A model generated the notes under the pieces. The model was not told the origin of the DNA. It made no database searches and saw only the letters and a list, made by a program, of their open reading frames with translations. Position numbers and translations under genes: made by a program. From Anastrepha obliqua (taxonomy: Eukaryota; Arthropoda; Insecta; Diptera; Tephritidae), in NCBI RefSeq assembly GCF_027943255.1, contig NC_072892.1, forward strand, positions 162,566,792 through 162,630,791: DNA of 64,000 nucleotides, written 5' to 3'. This document shows, in pieces, positions 35,017 through 45,874 of this stretch. Position 1 is the first letter of the stretch. Each line of letters opens with the position of its first letter.

Positions 35017-35196
35017 TTAAAGGTGGTGGCGCTGGACGACAACAATGTTCTGTGCGGTTAATTGTCAAAGCAAAGTATTGAGAAACTAGAAAACAATTAA
35101 TGAATTCACCTTGCTTCATTCGGAGCTGACAGCCACATGGACACGGTGAAAGAAAAAAACAAATCAGCTGATTTACCAATACCACCTTTAATAGAT
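35010..35196. mobile_element. MITE family with TTAAAGGTGG ends, copy 2
   Basis: The reverse orientation of the 20733-20927 copy, with ends at 35017 and 35191. It has the same internal order and about 175 bp between the ends. It joins directly onto the LINE RT fragment, whose similarity stops at its left end. Confidence 0.75.
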
Positions 35197-35378
35197 TTGC
35201 TTTGATTCTGTTTGAATTTTTATGACAGGTGAAGAAAGCAACTTTTAGTTTTAAAAATTTATTTCGGAATAGTGTTTCAACTTCATTAGAGCCCTTTAAA
35301 GGGAATACTCAAGGAAAGGCACACAATTACTCTGGAAAATATTGAAAATTTAGACAAACTAAAATCTGAACAATTGTA

Positions 35379-36238
35379 TAGGGCTTTCCAAACAGAGGTG
35401 TTATTTTGATATTCAAAGGAAAATGCTATTTTTTAATATAAATGGTCGGACGTTTATTTAATTATAAAGAGGAAGGTATGCCGTTAATAGTAGAAAATAA
35501 CATCAGGCAAATGACCACCACGACCAGGCTTACAGGACAATATCCTTTTCATGAAATTTTTCATAACCGAATTGCAAAGTGGCTGCCCTATGTCCTCGAT
35601 AGCCTCACTAATTCCATCTTTGAGATCTTGAATCGACCCTGGGCTGTTGGCGTACACCTCCTCTTTCACGTGGCCCCAAAGGAACCTCTTCGAGAGATAA
35701 CACGGTCCGGAAACTTTTCCCGTAAAAGAGCAATGGTTTCGTTGCTTGTGTGGCACGTAGCGCCGTCTTGTTGAAAATAAAAGTTGCCCAGATCAATACC
35801 ATCCAATTCCGGCCATAAAAAAACGTTAATCATCTCTCGATAGCGCAATAAAATAAAAAAAATAAAAAAAAAATGATTGGCGCGTACACTTCTGTTAGGT
35901 GTTTGGCCGAGCTCCAACTATTTGTGGGGTGCGTCTTGATGTTGTTCCACAAATGGAGGGACCTACAGTTTCAAGCCGACTCCGAACGGCAGATATTTTT
36001 TATGAGGAGCTTTTTCATGGCAGAAATACACTCGGGGAGGTTTGCCATTGCCTGCCGAGGGGCGACCGCTATTAGAAAAATGTTTTTATTAATTTTGCTT
36101 TCACCGAGATTCGAACCAACGACCTCTCAGTGAATTCCGAATGGTGATCACGCACCAACCCATTCGGCTACGGCGGCCGCAATACATCGATAGCGCAATA
36201 CATTCACCAATAATACCTGTTTTTGGAAAACCCTTTAT
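35379..36238 (-). mobile_element. Tc1-like element, internally deleted, hosting a SINE
   Basis: Inverted ends AGGGCTTTCCAAACAGAGG at the left and the reverse complement AGGGTTTTCCAAAAACAGG at the right, flanked by TA-type sequence. On the minus strand the transposase has NVFLWPELDGIDLGNFYFQQ and DGATCHTSNETIALLREKF (second Asp) at 35680-35830. Then, in another frame, come LWGHVKEEVYANSPGSIQDL and a GGHLPDVIFYY end at 35484-35670. The third-Asp region between them is damaged, and most of the N-terminus is missing. A SINE splits the element at 35851-36186. Confidence 0.8.
35851..36186 (-). mobile_element. tRNA-derived SINE, copy 1 (with 14-bp TSD)
   Basis: On the minus strand the 5' end is tRNA-like. 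An A box TAGCCGAATGGG lies at 36159-36170 and a B box GGTTCGAATCTC at 36106-36117. Both are good RNA polymerase III promoter boxes. Spacing of about 53 nt suggests a tRNA with a long variable arm (Leu/Ser type). A unique body of about 230 bp follows, ending GTACGCGCCAAT with an A/T-rich tail at 35851-35875. The target duplication TCGATAGCGCAATA flanks it at 35837-35850 and 36187-36200. It is inserted in a Tc1-like element. Confidence 0.88.
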
Positions 36239-37228
36239 AATTAATCGGCCGACGCCGAAACAAAAAAGTCTACATTAAATTTTTGCTAGAAAGTCATATG
36301 ACCTGAAGAAGTAGTCGAAAGGGATGCCAACTAAATATGTTGATGGTGACAATAATGAAGCTTAAAAATGTGCTGGAAAAGTAATTAATGAAATGATTTG
36401 ACTAGAGAGCGAACTGCAAACTTATTTTTGAACAGAAATCCTAATACTGAGAGAGCATTGAATTTTCACAGAACACTAAGAAATGCGCTTAGTCGGTATA
36501 AAGAAATTTTTAAGAATTCCCGTCAAAGTAAGCTAAAGTAAATCAACGTTTAGTAGTCAAATGGAAAATGTAGCCAAAATCTCAATTAGTGAAGATGCAT
36601 ATATGGAAAGCGTTGATGAATGTCTGCTGATAAACTGCGTTGAATAAAAATCAACATCGCCGTGTTTCCTTGTCATCCATGGTGCTATTTCATGTATAAG
36701 CCTGTGGGTCCAACGCCCGTTGACTGATAGATCCCAACTATGTTGCCATACTTCTATGGATTGAAGACATTCTGTAGGATGGGTTTGCTCCCTGTCTGTC
36801 ATTAGAATTGAATCATTTCTCGTGCATGTATATCCATTGAAAATTTTCCATTTAAATCGAAGGATGAGTGTATGTATATATGCATATCTGGTATGTCCAA
36901 AACACACTGCTAAGCAAGTCCAATAAAATTTTTAAATTCTTAAATTTTTTTTATTTAAAGACCAATTTGACTTAAATAATATTTGAGAAAAGTGAATAAG
37001 GGAAAAAGTAGGAAAAGGCATGATATTTCAAAAGGATGAATATTCAATTTCGTCTTAATATTCGTATAGAACATGCAATCTAATGATATTTCCATATGTA
37101 ATGTTGGCAAGACTCTCAAGACACTATGACGCTTGAGTAGTCTCCTGAAACGATTGATCACAAACTTATAAGTTAAAACCACTCTGACGACGACGTGAAG
37201 ATATTACTAGAGCAACTAGAGCAAATTT
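36239..37228. other. No confident feature
   Basis: AT-rich DNA between two SINE-bearing loci. A minus-strand open frame at 36557-36907 resembles no family I recognise, and its codon use looks random. Confidence 0.35.
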
Positions 37229-37540
37229 CGGCCGCCGCAGCAGAATGGGTTGGTGCTTGACTTCTATTCGGAGTTCAGAAAGAACGTAAGTTCGAATCTC
37301 GGTGAAAGACCAAAATAAAGAAAAAGTTCTTTTCTAATAGCGGTTGCCCCTCGGCAGGCAATGGCAAACCTTCGAGTGTATTTCGGCCATGAAAAAATCT
37401 CCTCATAAAAAATATCTGCCATACGGAGTCGGCTTGAAACTGTAGCTCTCTCCAATTGTGGAACAATATCAAGACGCGCGCCACAAATAGTAGGAGAAGA
37501 TCGGTCAAACATCCAAAAAAGAATGTACGCGCCAATTATA
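37229..37540 (+). mobile_element. tRNA-derived SINE, copy 2
   Basis: The same SINE as at 35851-36186, in plus orientation. It has CGGCCGCCGCAGCAGAATGG (A-box region, with G to A and other changes), a B box GTTCGAATCTCGGTGAAAG near 37291, and the CCTCGGCAGGCAATGGCAAA body. It ends near 37540 at ATGTACGCGCCAATTATATA. The A box has lost consensus bases. Its 3' end runs directly into the Tc1-like fragment, and no clear target duplication is visible. Confidence 0.85.
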
Positions 37541-37900
37541 TATATAAAGGGTGGTTCAATTTCAAGGGCCGATGTTGAATGTGAACCAGACCTAAACGTC
37601 AACGACCCCGTTGGACTTCTTTCTTTGGAGTCACACACAAAGAAAAGGTGTACGTCGATAAGCCAGCAACAATTCAAGCAACGAGCTTCAATTATGCCTC
37701 AGCGTCATCGAAAATTTGGACCATCGGACGGAGGTGTGCCGCCGAGGCTGCGGCGGTCATTTGTCTGATATTTTGTTTTACACGTAATTGAGCCGTACCA
37801 ATATTATCATAATAAGGAGAAATGACCATAATTTCTTAAAAAAATTGTATTTTATTCAAAATCAACACCGGCCTTTGAAACTTAACCACTCTTTATATAA
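37541..37900 (+). mobile_element. Internally deleted Tc1-like element (~360 bp)
   Basis: Inverted ends: left TATAAAGGGTGGTTCAATTT (37544 on) and the reverse complement of the right end (to about 37897) TATAAAGAGTGGTTAAGTTT, continuing with a shared CAAGGGCCG/CAAAGGCCGG block. Inside, the plus strand keeps transposase C-terminal scraps: DFFL..THKEKVYVDKPATIQ near 37616-37670 and CGGHLSDILFYT near 37750-37785. It is non-autonomous. Confidence 0.75.
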
Positions 37901-37974
37901 AGATTTTTTTTTTACGGAATTCTTTTTTACTGTGAGTAATGGTCAACTATCTGGCAACCTCCGCATCACATTGG

Positions 37975-38025
37975 AGGAAGAACTCGGGCAAACACCTAAC
38001 TGAAGTGTATGCGCCATTTATTTAT
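37975..38025 (+). mobile_element. SINE 3'-end scrap
   Basis: The stretch with GGCAAACACCTAACTGAAG and TGTATGCGCCATTTATTTA matches the last 40 bp and A/T tail of the SINE at 35851-36186 (there AACACCTAACAGAAGTGTAC). Only the 3' end is present. Confidence 0.7.
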
Positions 38026-40556
38026 TTGTTGTTTCTTATTCGTGAATATTTGGAGCTTTGTTGTTGGAACAATTATTGGACATTAATAACAGAATAAAAA
38101 TAATTTCTTTGCTACCTAATTTCTATGCTACTGTGCCATAATCTGTACTTTAACTAGAATCAGATTTAATAATATATTTACGCAACTCATGATTTATTTT
38201 ATTCGATTCATTTTCTTCATCTTAGCTATGAAAAATTTACAATAGTCCTATGACCTACTACTGCGCAATAATTACCACTCGCAAATAGGATACCTTTATA
38301 TTTTCAGCAGAAGTTTTTTACCCCACATCCCAAATTTATTTAGACAAAATTAATCAAGTCTGAAGCAATAATTTTCTGTTGCTAGTTGGCACATTTCATT
38401 CTTACCATATATTTTGTTCCGAATGCCCAACACGTAACTCCATCTATGCACTTGTAGTGAAAAATGCAGTAAATTTTCTGCCAGGTAAATCGTTATGCCG
38501 TTGGCTAACGGTTTAATCGTTGGCAGTGGTTTGCCAAACTTGAATGCAACATTTTTACGATTTGCCTGAGCACGGCTGTCATGTTGCAAGTGCACTTCCA
38601 CAATAGCGCGCCACAACACTCAACCACAGCCACTACTCCACTCAATACGCGTGGTATGCACTCAATCATGCGCTCACGTGTTGCACTAAAGTAACACAAA
38701 ATGCTAAAAAGAAAACAAGCGAAATATTGAAAACTAAACTAACAACTGCAGCAGTTTGTTATGTTTGCTCTTTTTTTGGTTTTATTCAAGCGACTTGCAA
38801 TGCCAACGAACAGCGCAATTGGCGTAATGAAACCACTGTCGCTAGCTGCTGCAAATACCGTTAGTTGCCGCTTAATAAATTGACCAGTCTGGTCTAAACT
38901 GTGATAGTCAAGTGCTTTCGTTCGACCAAAGCTTATTTTCAGTTGCACGCCACGATGCTGACACGCGGTTGACTATTTCCATAAGACGAAAAAAACTCAA
39001 TCAACAATCGAAAACCGGCAGAATACAAATGAAAACTACCAACTATATTTTTTGCTTTATTCCTTTCCATTTGATTTTATGACTGTTATTATTATCTTTG
39101 GGTGTTTTTTTTTTTTTGTTTTTTGTTATTTGTATTCGCCTGTGTTTCCTTTTTGGCCTGTCTTTCATTACTGGCCTGCAATGGCGATTGCACTGCTGAT
39201 GTCCGGGGGCGCAAAATTTGCTACCAGCAGTTATTGCATGCAGGTGTTGTTATTGTTGTTGCTGACGCTACACATCAATTTGTGTTGCTGTGCAAATCGA
39301 TTGTCTTTGTTGTTGTTGTTTGAAAACGTATGTTTTTGTTTTGCTTTTGCTGCTGCAGTTGCCGCCGTTCTGCTTCGTTGGCCAATGAATTGCTTTGTAG
39401 GTCACATACACACACACACACACCAGCTCATTCTCAGTGCCAATACAACTTTAATGCACCGCTAGCCGCACCAAATGGCGTGGCATGAAGGTTCATTACT
39501 GCATGCACACATACACATATATATGTATATATCTACATACATACGCACATATGCATACGTAGTTGTGTGTGTGCTGCCTTTTCTAAGTGCGTTAGAAGCA
39601 GTCAAATTACATTTATTACTTTATTGCTTTATTATTTTGTTGCACACATTTTGCTAGTACTTCCACTTAGCACTTAAGCGTATGTGTTTTAATAAAAATA
39701 ATATGTTTTATTTGCATGCTTTACATTTCTTTTACTACTTAGGACCAACGTCTTAATTGAATTGAAATTTGCATTTAAATATGGCAAACAGTGCATTAGA
39801 ATAACAATAAAATTTCTGTGGCATAAAATTACAATTTATAATATTTCTGTTGAAGTGAATGATACTGCTGAAAACCTATACCCCTAACTGTTCATTATTC
39901 ACTCGTACCGACAATTGTATGCCTTTTTTAGTGCTGCTCACAATGCGCAGTCAAAAGACTTAGGAAACGAACTTGTTAATAGTTAATATAGCGTGGCTTT
40001 TAATTGAAAAATAATTACGCGCATTAGTATGGCAATGCAGTGTATTTATTTTTCCTATAAAATCGTATAAATTAGTGGGTAAGCAAAACAAAAAATCCTT
40101 GTTAATCATTAATCATGAAAACATTTAATTTAAAGGTCATAGATGAAAGGAAAAATAGAGTAAGAAATAATAAATTGAGATGGATGATAGCAGATATTAT
40201 AGAATTGGTTTTAACCCGTTTGGACCCTAATGGATATACGAATTTCTTTACTGCATAAAAAGTGAGCAGACTTTGAATTCGGCTTCGGCAGTGTTTGGTT
40301 GCAAAAATTCAGTTCAGCTTCGGTTCGGTTGTGGCCACAAGGGAATCGACCATTTCTTAAAATATTTTAGTTTTAAAATTGTACCAACTTTTAGTTTTTA
40401 TAACATTTTTCGAATATTGGCATCAAATCCAATTTTTGTTTTTGTAATTGCATATTTCAAAGCAACTGCTCCGACATGAAGGGGTAACTATTGATTGCTT
40501 CATGTCAGCTCTAAACCTATAAAGGGTGCCGCTAGCAAGGGGAAAATGCCGATAAG
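38026..40556. other. Non-coding, single-copy-looking DNA
   Basis: Contains TTGTTG and CA-type simple repeats near 39245-39425 and TA/CATA runs at 39508-39560. Open frames at 39052-39465 and 38350-38950 have low-complexity or unrecognised products and no supported splice sites. I assign no gene. Confidence 0.35.
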
Positions 40557-40690
40557 CCATTTATTTATTTATTTTTTATTTATTTTTTTTATTTTTTTAT
40601 TTTGTTTTTTTATTTATTTAGGTATTTATTTATTTAATTTTATTTTATTTTATTTTATTTTATTTTATTTTATTTTTTTTTTTTTGTTCA
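40557..40690. repeat. TTTAT/TTTTA microsatellite
   Basis: Runs of TTTAT and TTTTA in about 130 bp, with interruptions. Confidence 0.9.
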
Positions 40691-40879
40691 AACATCCCAT
40701 TCTTTGGGAGGCACCTACACAACTTGGCGCCAGCTTAGCTGCAATTCAGATGTTTACACTGTTTTAATAAGTTTTTAACTATAGCACTCCACATTAAAAT
40801 AGAACTAATAAATACAGGTGTGAATATTGTAGCAATAAATATATACTAATTTACGGAAGGAAATTTCTTATTATGTAAC

Positions 40880-41590
40880 AAGAATTCAGCAGAGCCACTT
40901 TTTGAAGGTCATAGATAAGGTGCTTCTCCAATTTGAGCTTCTTGAGGTTTTCTCGTCAGATGTACGTGAACGAGTCCGTGGGCCGATATGATCAGTGCAA
41001 TATAAAGACCTTTCTGAGTTTCCACTGCCGCTTGATGTCAATCTCCAAATCGGAGTTTTTGCTGATTTTCTCTGTGTACGTTTTATGAATACTTTTGTTC
41101 AATGGGACAAACGCAGTGTTGTCATTTTTATTTACCACAAATACATATGTCAGGTCTAATATGAGTTCTTGTGGTATTCATAAGGATTGTTCTGTCATAA
41201 TAGAGAAGCATGTCCTTATCTTCGTGCACTGGTTCTGGAAAATATCTGTAATAGGGTGTCTTCTCACGGTGAAAATCGTACATTTGAGCAAGTCGTAGGT
41301 GTATAATTTTTGCAACATCGTTGTACCGTTTAAGGTAGAAGGAGTTTGTTAATAGCGTACACCCAGCTAAAACATGGTTTAGAGTTTCCCCGTGATCGCC
41401 ACATCTACGACATATGTCTTTCGGAGCATTGGGCTCTCTGATGACGTACTTTAGATAATTTCGCGTGGGTACTAATCCATCTTACATAGCAAATATAGCA
41501 CTTTCTGTTTCCCCGAAAATTCCTTTATTGATTAGCCATAAATGCGACAGTTTCACGTCGACATGCGGGATTTTCAATTCTTTGAATTTG
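40880..41590 (-). mobile_element. LINE C-terminal fragment with CCHC knuckle and RPD motif
   Basis: Minus strand, read from 41460 downward. NYLKYVIREPNAPKDICRRC opens it and continues with GDHGETLNHVLAGC, giving CxxCx8Hx4C. Then come FYLKRYNDVAKIIH, a PYYRYFPEPV segment, YYDRTILMNTTRTHIRPDI (near 41140) and, after a frameshift, VVNKNDNTAFVPLN and SKNSDLEIDIKRQWKLRK. A CCHC knuckle followed by an RPD..NK stretch is reminiscent of LINEs with a restriction-like C-terminal nuclease (R2/R4-like). The clade is only suggested. The TTTTA array lies at its 5' side. Confidence 0.65.
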
Positions 41591-41871
41591 TATTTTATTT
41601 TATTTTATTTTGTTTTACTTTATTTTATTTTATTTTATTTTATTTTATTTTATTTTATTTTATTTTATTTTATTTTATTTTATTTTATTTTATTTTATTT
41701 TATTTTATTTTATTTTATTTTATTTTATTTTATTTTATTTTATTTTATTTTATTTTATTTTATTTTATTTTATTTTATTTTATTTTATTTTATTTTATTT
41801 TATTTTATTTTATTTAATTTTATTTTATTTTATTTTATTTTATTTTATTTTATTTTATTTTATTTTATTTG
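41591..41871. repeat. (TTTTA)56 microsatellite
   Basis: About 280 bp of nearly uninterrupted TTTTA units, with small interruptions near 41609-41620 and 41813. The long Phe-Ile-Leu-Tyr frames read across it are artefacts of the repeat. Confidence 0.98.
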
Positions 41872-42226
41872 AGCTTAATCCATCTCGGCTATTGCCGGAG
41901 ATTACACATCCCGGATAAAATTTTCAAGGGATTGTGCTCTGGTGGAGCGTAGTCCAAGTTCTACGCCCATGCGATTACTATTGCTTAAATATTTAAAAAT
42001 CTATTATTATTTTATTTGATTTTAGTTATTTATTCTTTTTTTTTAATTTACTTATTTATTTGTTTATGTTTATTTTTGTTTCTATTTCACGAAGCCGAGA
42101 AAACTGAAGTGTAATGAAAATGTATAATTAAATTACAAACTAACCGCTAACTAAGCTAAAAGTAGAGTTCAGTAGTATAGAAAATCATTTCTTTGAAACT
42201 AAGACAGCTAGAAAATTAGAATTGGA
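41872..42226. other. No confident feature
   Basis: A GC-richer stretch at 41872-41960 follows the microsatellite and may be another scrap of the neighbouring LINE. The rest is AT-rich. Confidence 0.3.
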
Positions 42227-42440
42227 GATCTCCTATTGTCCCATTAGTTGGGTCAAGTCAACTGGAAAGCCATAAGTGTCATACAGTTTCCAAGCCAAAT
42301 CTCCAGGAACTATATTTTGGTTGTCCAACTTTGCGACTGCGCGATTGAGAAGATCTTGCCCGCGAGATGAGATGTTTTTAAGAACTGCGCTTCCTACTCG
42401 TTAATTATTTCAATTATTTGCTGAGGATTCTGAGGATTAA
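42227..42440 (-). pseudogene. Alanyl-tRNA synthetase pseudogene fragment
   Basis: Minus strand. QIIEIINE, a TAG stop, then EAQFLKT lie at about 42370-42425. After a one-base frameshift comes SRGQDLLNRAVAKLDNQN, then IVPGDLAWKLYDTYGFPVDL and TQLM, to about 42245. The LYDTYGFPVDLT block and the preceding INEEEAQFL...LPGD order are characteristic of alanyl-tRNA synthetase, in the region after its catalytic core. The Glu-to-stop change, the frameshift and the lack of flanking domains make it a dead fragment. It could be a processed copy or a duplicated exon. No poly-A or splice site settles which. Confidence 0.78.
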
Positions 42441-42769
42441 ATAGGAGCATTACGAGCATAATTTTTATTGAAATTATTTAGATAGAAAGGAAGTGGGCTA
42501 TGAAGAATTCTGGGACGTGTAAGAAAATTAATAATTTGAAGCAGAAATGGGCAATAAATGTCAGCCTTAATAACATTGAAAACAAACAAGAGGCCAAAAA
42601 TCTATCGTAAACTTTCAAAGACTTCAAATTGATCTAAAGCAAACGGGATGTGTAAGGTGGAATAGGATCAAAAAACTTTACTGATCCTAGGTCTTTGGCT
42701 TACAAAATTATTCAACTATAAGTATTAAATAATTACTACTTGTTTTTTTACTATTTTTATATGTGTAAG

Positions 42770-42919
42770 TACAAGGTGGCGAAAAATTAATCACCCCAAG
42801 GGAAGATTTATAATTTTTGCAAATATCGTCGTATGTCAACCATATTGACTGTGCAAGTCAAGCAATTGAGCAAGTGATTCAAAACTAAGATTGGATGATT
42901 AATTTTAGACCACCTTGTA
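42770..42919. mobile_element. MITE family CAAGGTGGCGC, copy 1 (150 bp)
   Basis: Starts TACAAGGTGGCGAAAAATTA and ends with the inverted form GATTAATTTTAGACCACC and TTGTA, TA at both ends. It is shorter inside than the other copies and lacks their CTGCAGCTGT core. Confidence 0.8.
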
Positions 42920-43869
42920 TATGTTATGAGTTGAAATTAATGCGTTTGAGAGTATGTCTTTTGTATTTTTATCAATAAAATACTGATCTTTTTAATTAAA
43001 GAAAAAAGTTTGCTAAGATTTTATATTTAACTTTTTGACGTTAATTAGGTAACTCTTTAAATGAAAAGTTATGTCTCGAAAAATTTTAGTTGCTCATCTA
43101 GCCTTTGGAATTTCAACTATCGATCTTACCGAAATACTATATCTGCAAATTCATTGAAATGTACAAAATAGGTCCCTCTTTGCTTGAATAAAGTTGAGAA
43201 ATATTACAAAAATATATTCAAAGTGTTGTGTTCAAAAAATCATTTTTTCAGATGTCACTCATTTTCTCATTAATTATGCTTTGTTGAATAATTGTCGAAA
43301 TTGACAATTAGATATTCCGCTCGAGTGACTGTTTGTTGCGGATTTTAGACGTATGACATTATTAGACCATTCTTTTCGAAAATGTGAAAGAAGCCTATAT
43401 CAATTAGCTCCTTGAGACTATTCTTTCCAGAGACAATTCAAGAATTTAAACATAAAATGAAATTGCGAAAATGTTCCTAAAATTCGTTGATTCAAGTGGT
43501 TTTAATAAAATTGTGGTTAATGTTCAATGATGGATGCCAAAAGAGCGAAATGCTAGGAAAACTTTTATTTTAACACCGATTGGAGAACACCAATGAAAGG
43601 GATGATTAGATGGCGTCAAAATGAACGTACACAACTGAAGATATAGAGCCATGGATAGAATAAGGTGTTGTTGATGAAGCTATGGTTCATCACTGACTGT
43701 GAAGACTAAGAAAACGAAGTTTCCTCGTTCACAGAAAATAAAATTTAATGTTGGTTTATAGCCAAAGTAAATAAAATTCCACATTTCATTCTTAGTTCTT
43801 TGGTATCATAAATTCATGATACCAACCGTAAATTCTTAAACAAGTGATACAATATGACGCTATATAAAA

Positions 43870-44815
43870 ATGTTTGTTTTTTTGCCAAATTTAAATATTT
43901 TTTTATTCTGGTGACAAAAAGTTCAACACATGCGAATTAGTCATCAGTTGAACGAAAAAGTATAGATTTTTACGAAAATTGGTGCAATATTGCGTTCATA
44001 AAACTGGAACTTGCAATGCATGAAAGTAGACCCTTGATATATAAAAGACTTAAGACACGAACCTGTTTATTAATGTACCGATCTCTGTCATTTCATGGCC
44101 TTAAATCTACTCTAAGCAGTTTATTACAAAATATATAATACATAATGAATGAATTTTATAAATTCGTACATAGGTAAAGAAATATGTGAAAAAAAAAAAA
44201 CACAAATTTTTTTTACCAAATTTTAATAATTTTTTATTCTGGTCACAAAAAGTTCAACACATGCGAATTAGTCATCAGTTGAACGAAAAAGTATAGATTT
44301 TTTACGAAAATTGGTGCAATATTGCTTACATAAAACTGAAAGTTGCAATGCATGAAAGTAGCCCCTTGGTATATAAAAGACTTAAGGCACGAACCTGTTT
44401 CTTAATATACCGATCTCTGTCATTTCATGGGTTCAAATCTGCACTAAATGTAATAAATTGCAATATTTAATACATAATCGTCCATTCCATTTTTTATATT
44501 CGTAAATAGGTGAAAAAATATGTGCCATCTTGTAAAAAAATCAAAAAATTTTTTTTAGCAAATTTAAATCATTTTTTATTCTGGTTACAAAAAGGTCAAC
44601 ACATGCGAATTAGTCATCAGTTGAGCGAAAAAGTATAGATTTTTACAAAAATTGGTGCATATTGCTTACATAAAACAGGAATTTGCAATGCATGAAAGTA
44701 GACCCTTGATATATAAAAGACTTAAGACACGAACCTGTTTCTTAATATACCGATCTCTGTCATTTCATGGCCTTAAATCTGCACTTAGCTAAAATATTTA
44801 ATACATAATGATTTA
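43870..44815. repeat. Three tandem copies of a ~335-bp unit
   Basis: The phrase TTTTTATTCTGGT(G/C/T)ACAAAAAG recurs at about 43903, 44233 and 44575 (offsets 331 and 342). Each is followed by CACATGCGAATTAGTCATCA, CGAAAAAGTATAGATTTTT, TTGCAATGCATGAAAGTAG and GATCTCTGTCATTTCATGG. Identity between copies is high, above that of the other tandem repeats here. They separate at AT-rich junctions. It is non-coding. Confidence 0.92.
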
Positions 44816-45620
44816 AAACAATAAAAGCTGAAACATAAATAAAATATATGAACATAAATATGTAGAAGTTGAACTTCACCAAGGCAATTAAAGTAGCTAT
44901 TAAGCATCACTGAACCCTGAAAAGTAAGCCCAACAAAGTGAGAATAATTAACTAAAATATTATTTGCGCCAAACTAAAAATGTACTTTGGACTCTTGGAA
45001 AATGTTTATTCAAAATGTGTTTGTCATGCTGACAGTATAGAGGGCAGTTCTTGCTTTTCTAGAATACTAAGCGCCAGCAATTTTCACTAAACTAGTAATT
45101 AAATCCAACAAAAAATATTACTCAAACTTTTCAGTGCAAAAGTATTTCTAAATGGTGCTAAAATTTTTTTTTTTTTTTTTTGTAAATAAGGCATGCTGAC
45201 TGGCAGAAAATATGGCTAGCAATTTAAGTAATTGGGCACATTAAAATGATATCTAGCAGACGTAAAGGAGCAAGTCATTGACTTAGCTACTCAAATGGAC
45301 TTTGATTTGATTCAGCGCAATTTTGGCAAATATTTGGAATTTTTTTTGTTTTTTTTGTTTTCTTTTCTTGTTTATAAAGTCAAAGGTGTGCGTAACTCGC
45401 GCACAGCATTAAAGTGATATTTATTTATTCTTGAAGAAAAAAAAGAATTAAACCACAACAAAATATAAGTAAGATTTGATAATATTGCAAAATATTCTCA
45501 ACAACAACTCCCTATGCCTAATACGAGTATTAATAGCATAGCTGTCATCAGCCTAATGAATACGTCAATTGCCGCTTGTATTTATGTAATTATAAATAAT
45601 AATAGCAACGCCGAAAAAAG
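44816..45620. other. AT-rich, no feature seen
   Basis: Contains homopolymer runs (T at 45163-45181) and no recognised gene or element. Confidence 0.4.
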
Positions 45621-45874
45621 TTAAAATTCGTCCTCAAATGTATCACCCACATCAATGACGCGCTCATCCCGGCTCAAAGTCATGCGAATGACGCTGCAAA
45701 GCGTTTCAATGGCGCCGCTACACTCATTCAACTGCTTCACGCTCTTGTGGTTGCTGTCAGCGTTACGTGTGTATGTATGTATGTACGTATCTATACCTAC
45801 GGTAGTATCATTGATTTTGCGGTTGTCATTGCTACTCACTACTTTGCACCGCTGGCTGACTGTGATTTTTCCAT
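45621..45874 (-). CDS. Small two-exon gene, 55-aa protein of unknown function
   Basis: Exon 1 is 45840-45874: ATG in CAACATGG, a good fly Kozak context. It encodes MEKSQSASGAK and two bases of the next codon. The donor GTGAGT is at 45839-45834 and the acceptor TGACAG at 45759-45754, giving an 86-nt intron, a normal short dipteran intron. Exon 2 is 45621-45753 and ends in TAA. Spliced length is 168 nt, a perfect 56 codons, encoding YNHKSVKQLNECSGAIETLC, then SVIRMTLSRDERVIDVGDTF and EDEF. An in-frame TAA lies 9 codons upstream, and an alternative ATG lies 7 codons upstream. Third positions are GC-rich, unlike the surroundings. There is no signal peptide or membrane span, the middle could form a helix, and the end is acidic. 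I do not recognise the family. Confidence 0.62.

Noticed and set aside
36098..36186. tRNA gene on the minus strand
   Set aside because: A and B boxes are present, but they are followed by a repeated 230-bp body and flanked by a target duplication. The acceptor stem does not close, and it occurs again at 37229. It is a SINE head.
38505..38950. Minus-strand frames with VVECCGALLWKCTC-like sequence
   Set aside because: No recognised family, no splice sites, and the neighbouring frames are equally long in random order.
39052..39465. 137-codon hydrophobic frame, a possible membrane protein
   Set aside because: Hydrophobicity comes from T-rich and TTGTTG runs. No family resemblance and no splice or start context.
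41465..41918. Long plus-strand frames of Phe, Ile, Leu and Tyr
   Set aside because: They are the translation of the TTTTA microsatellite and not a protein.
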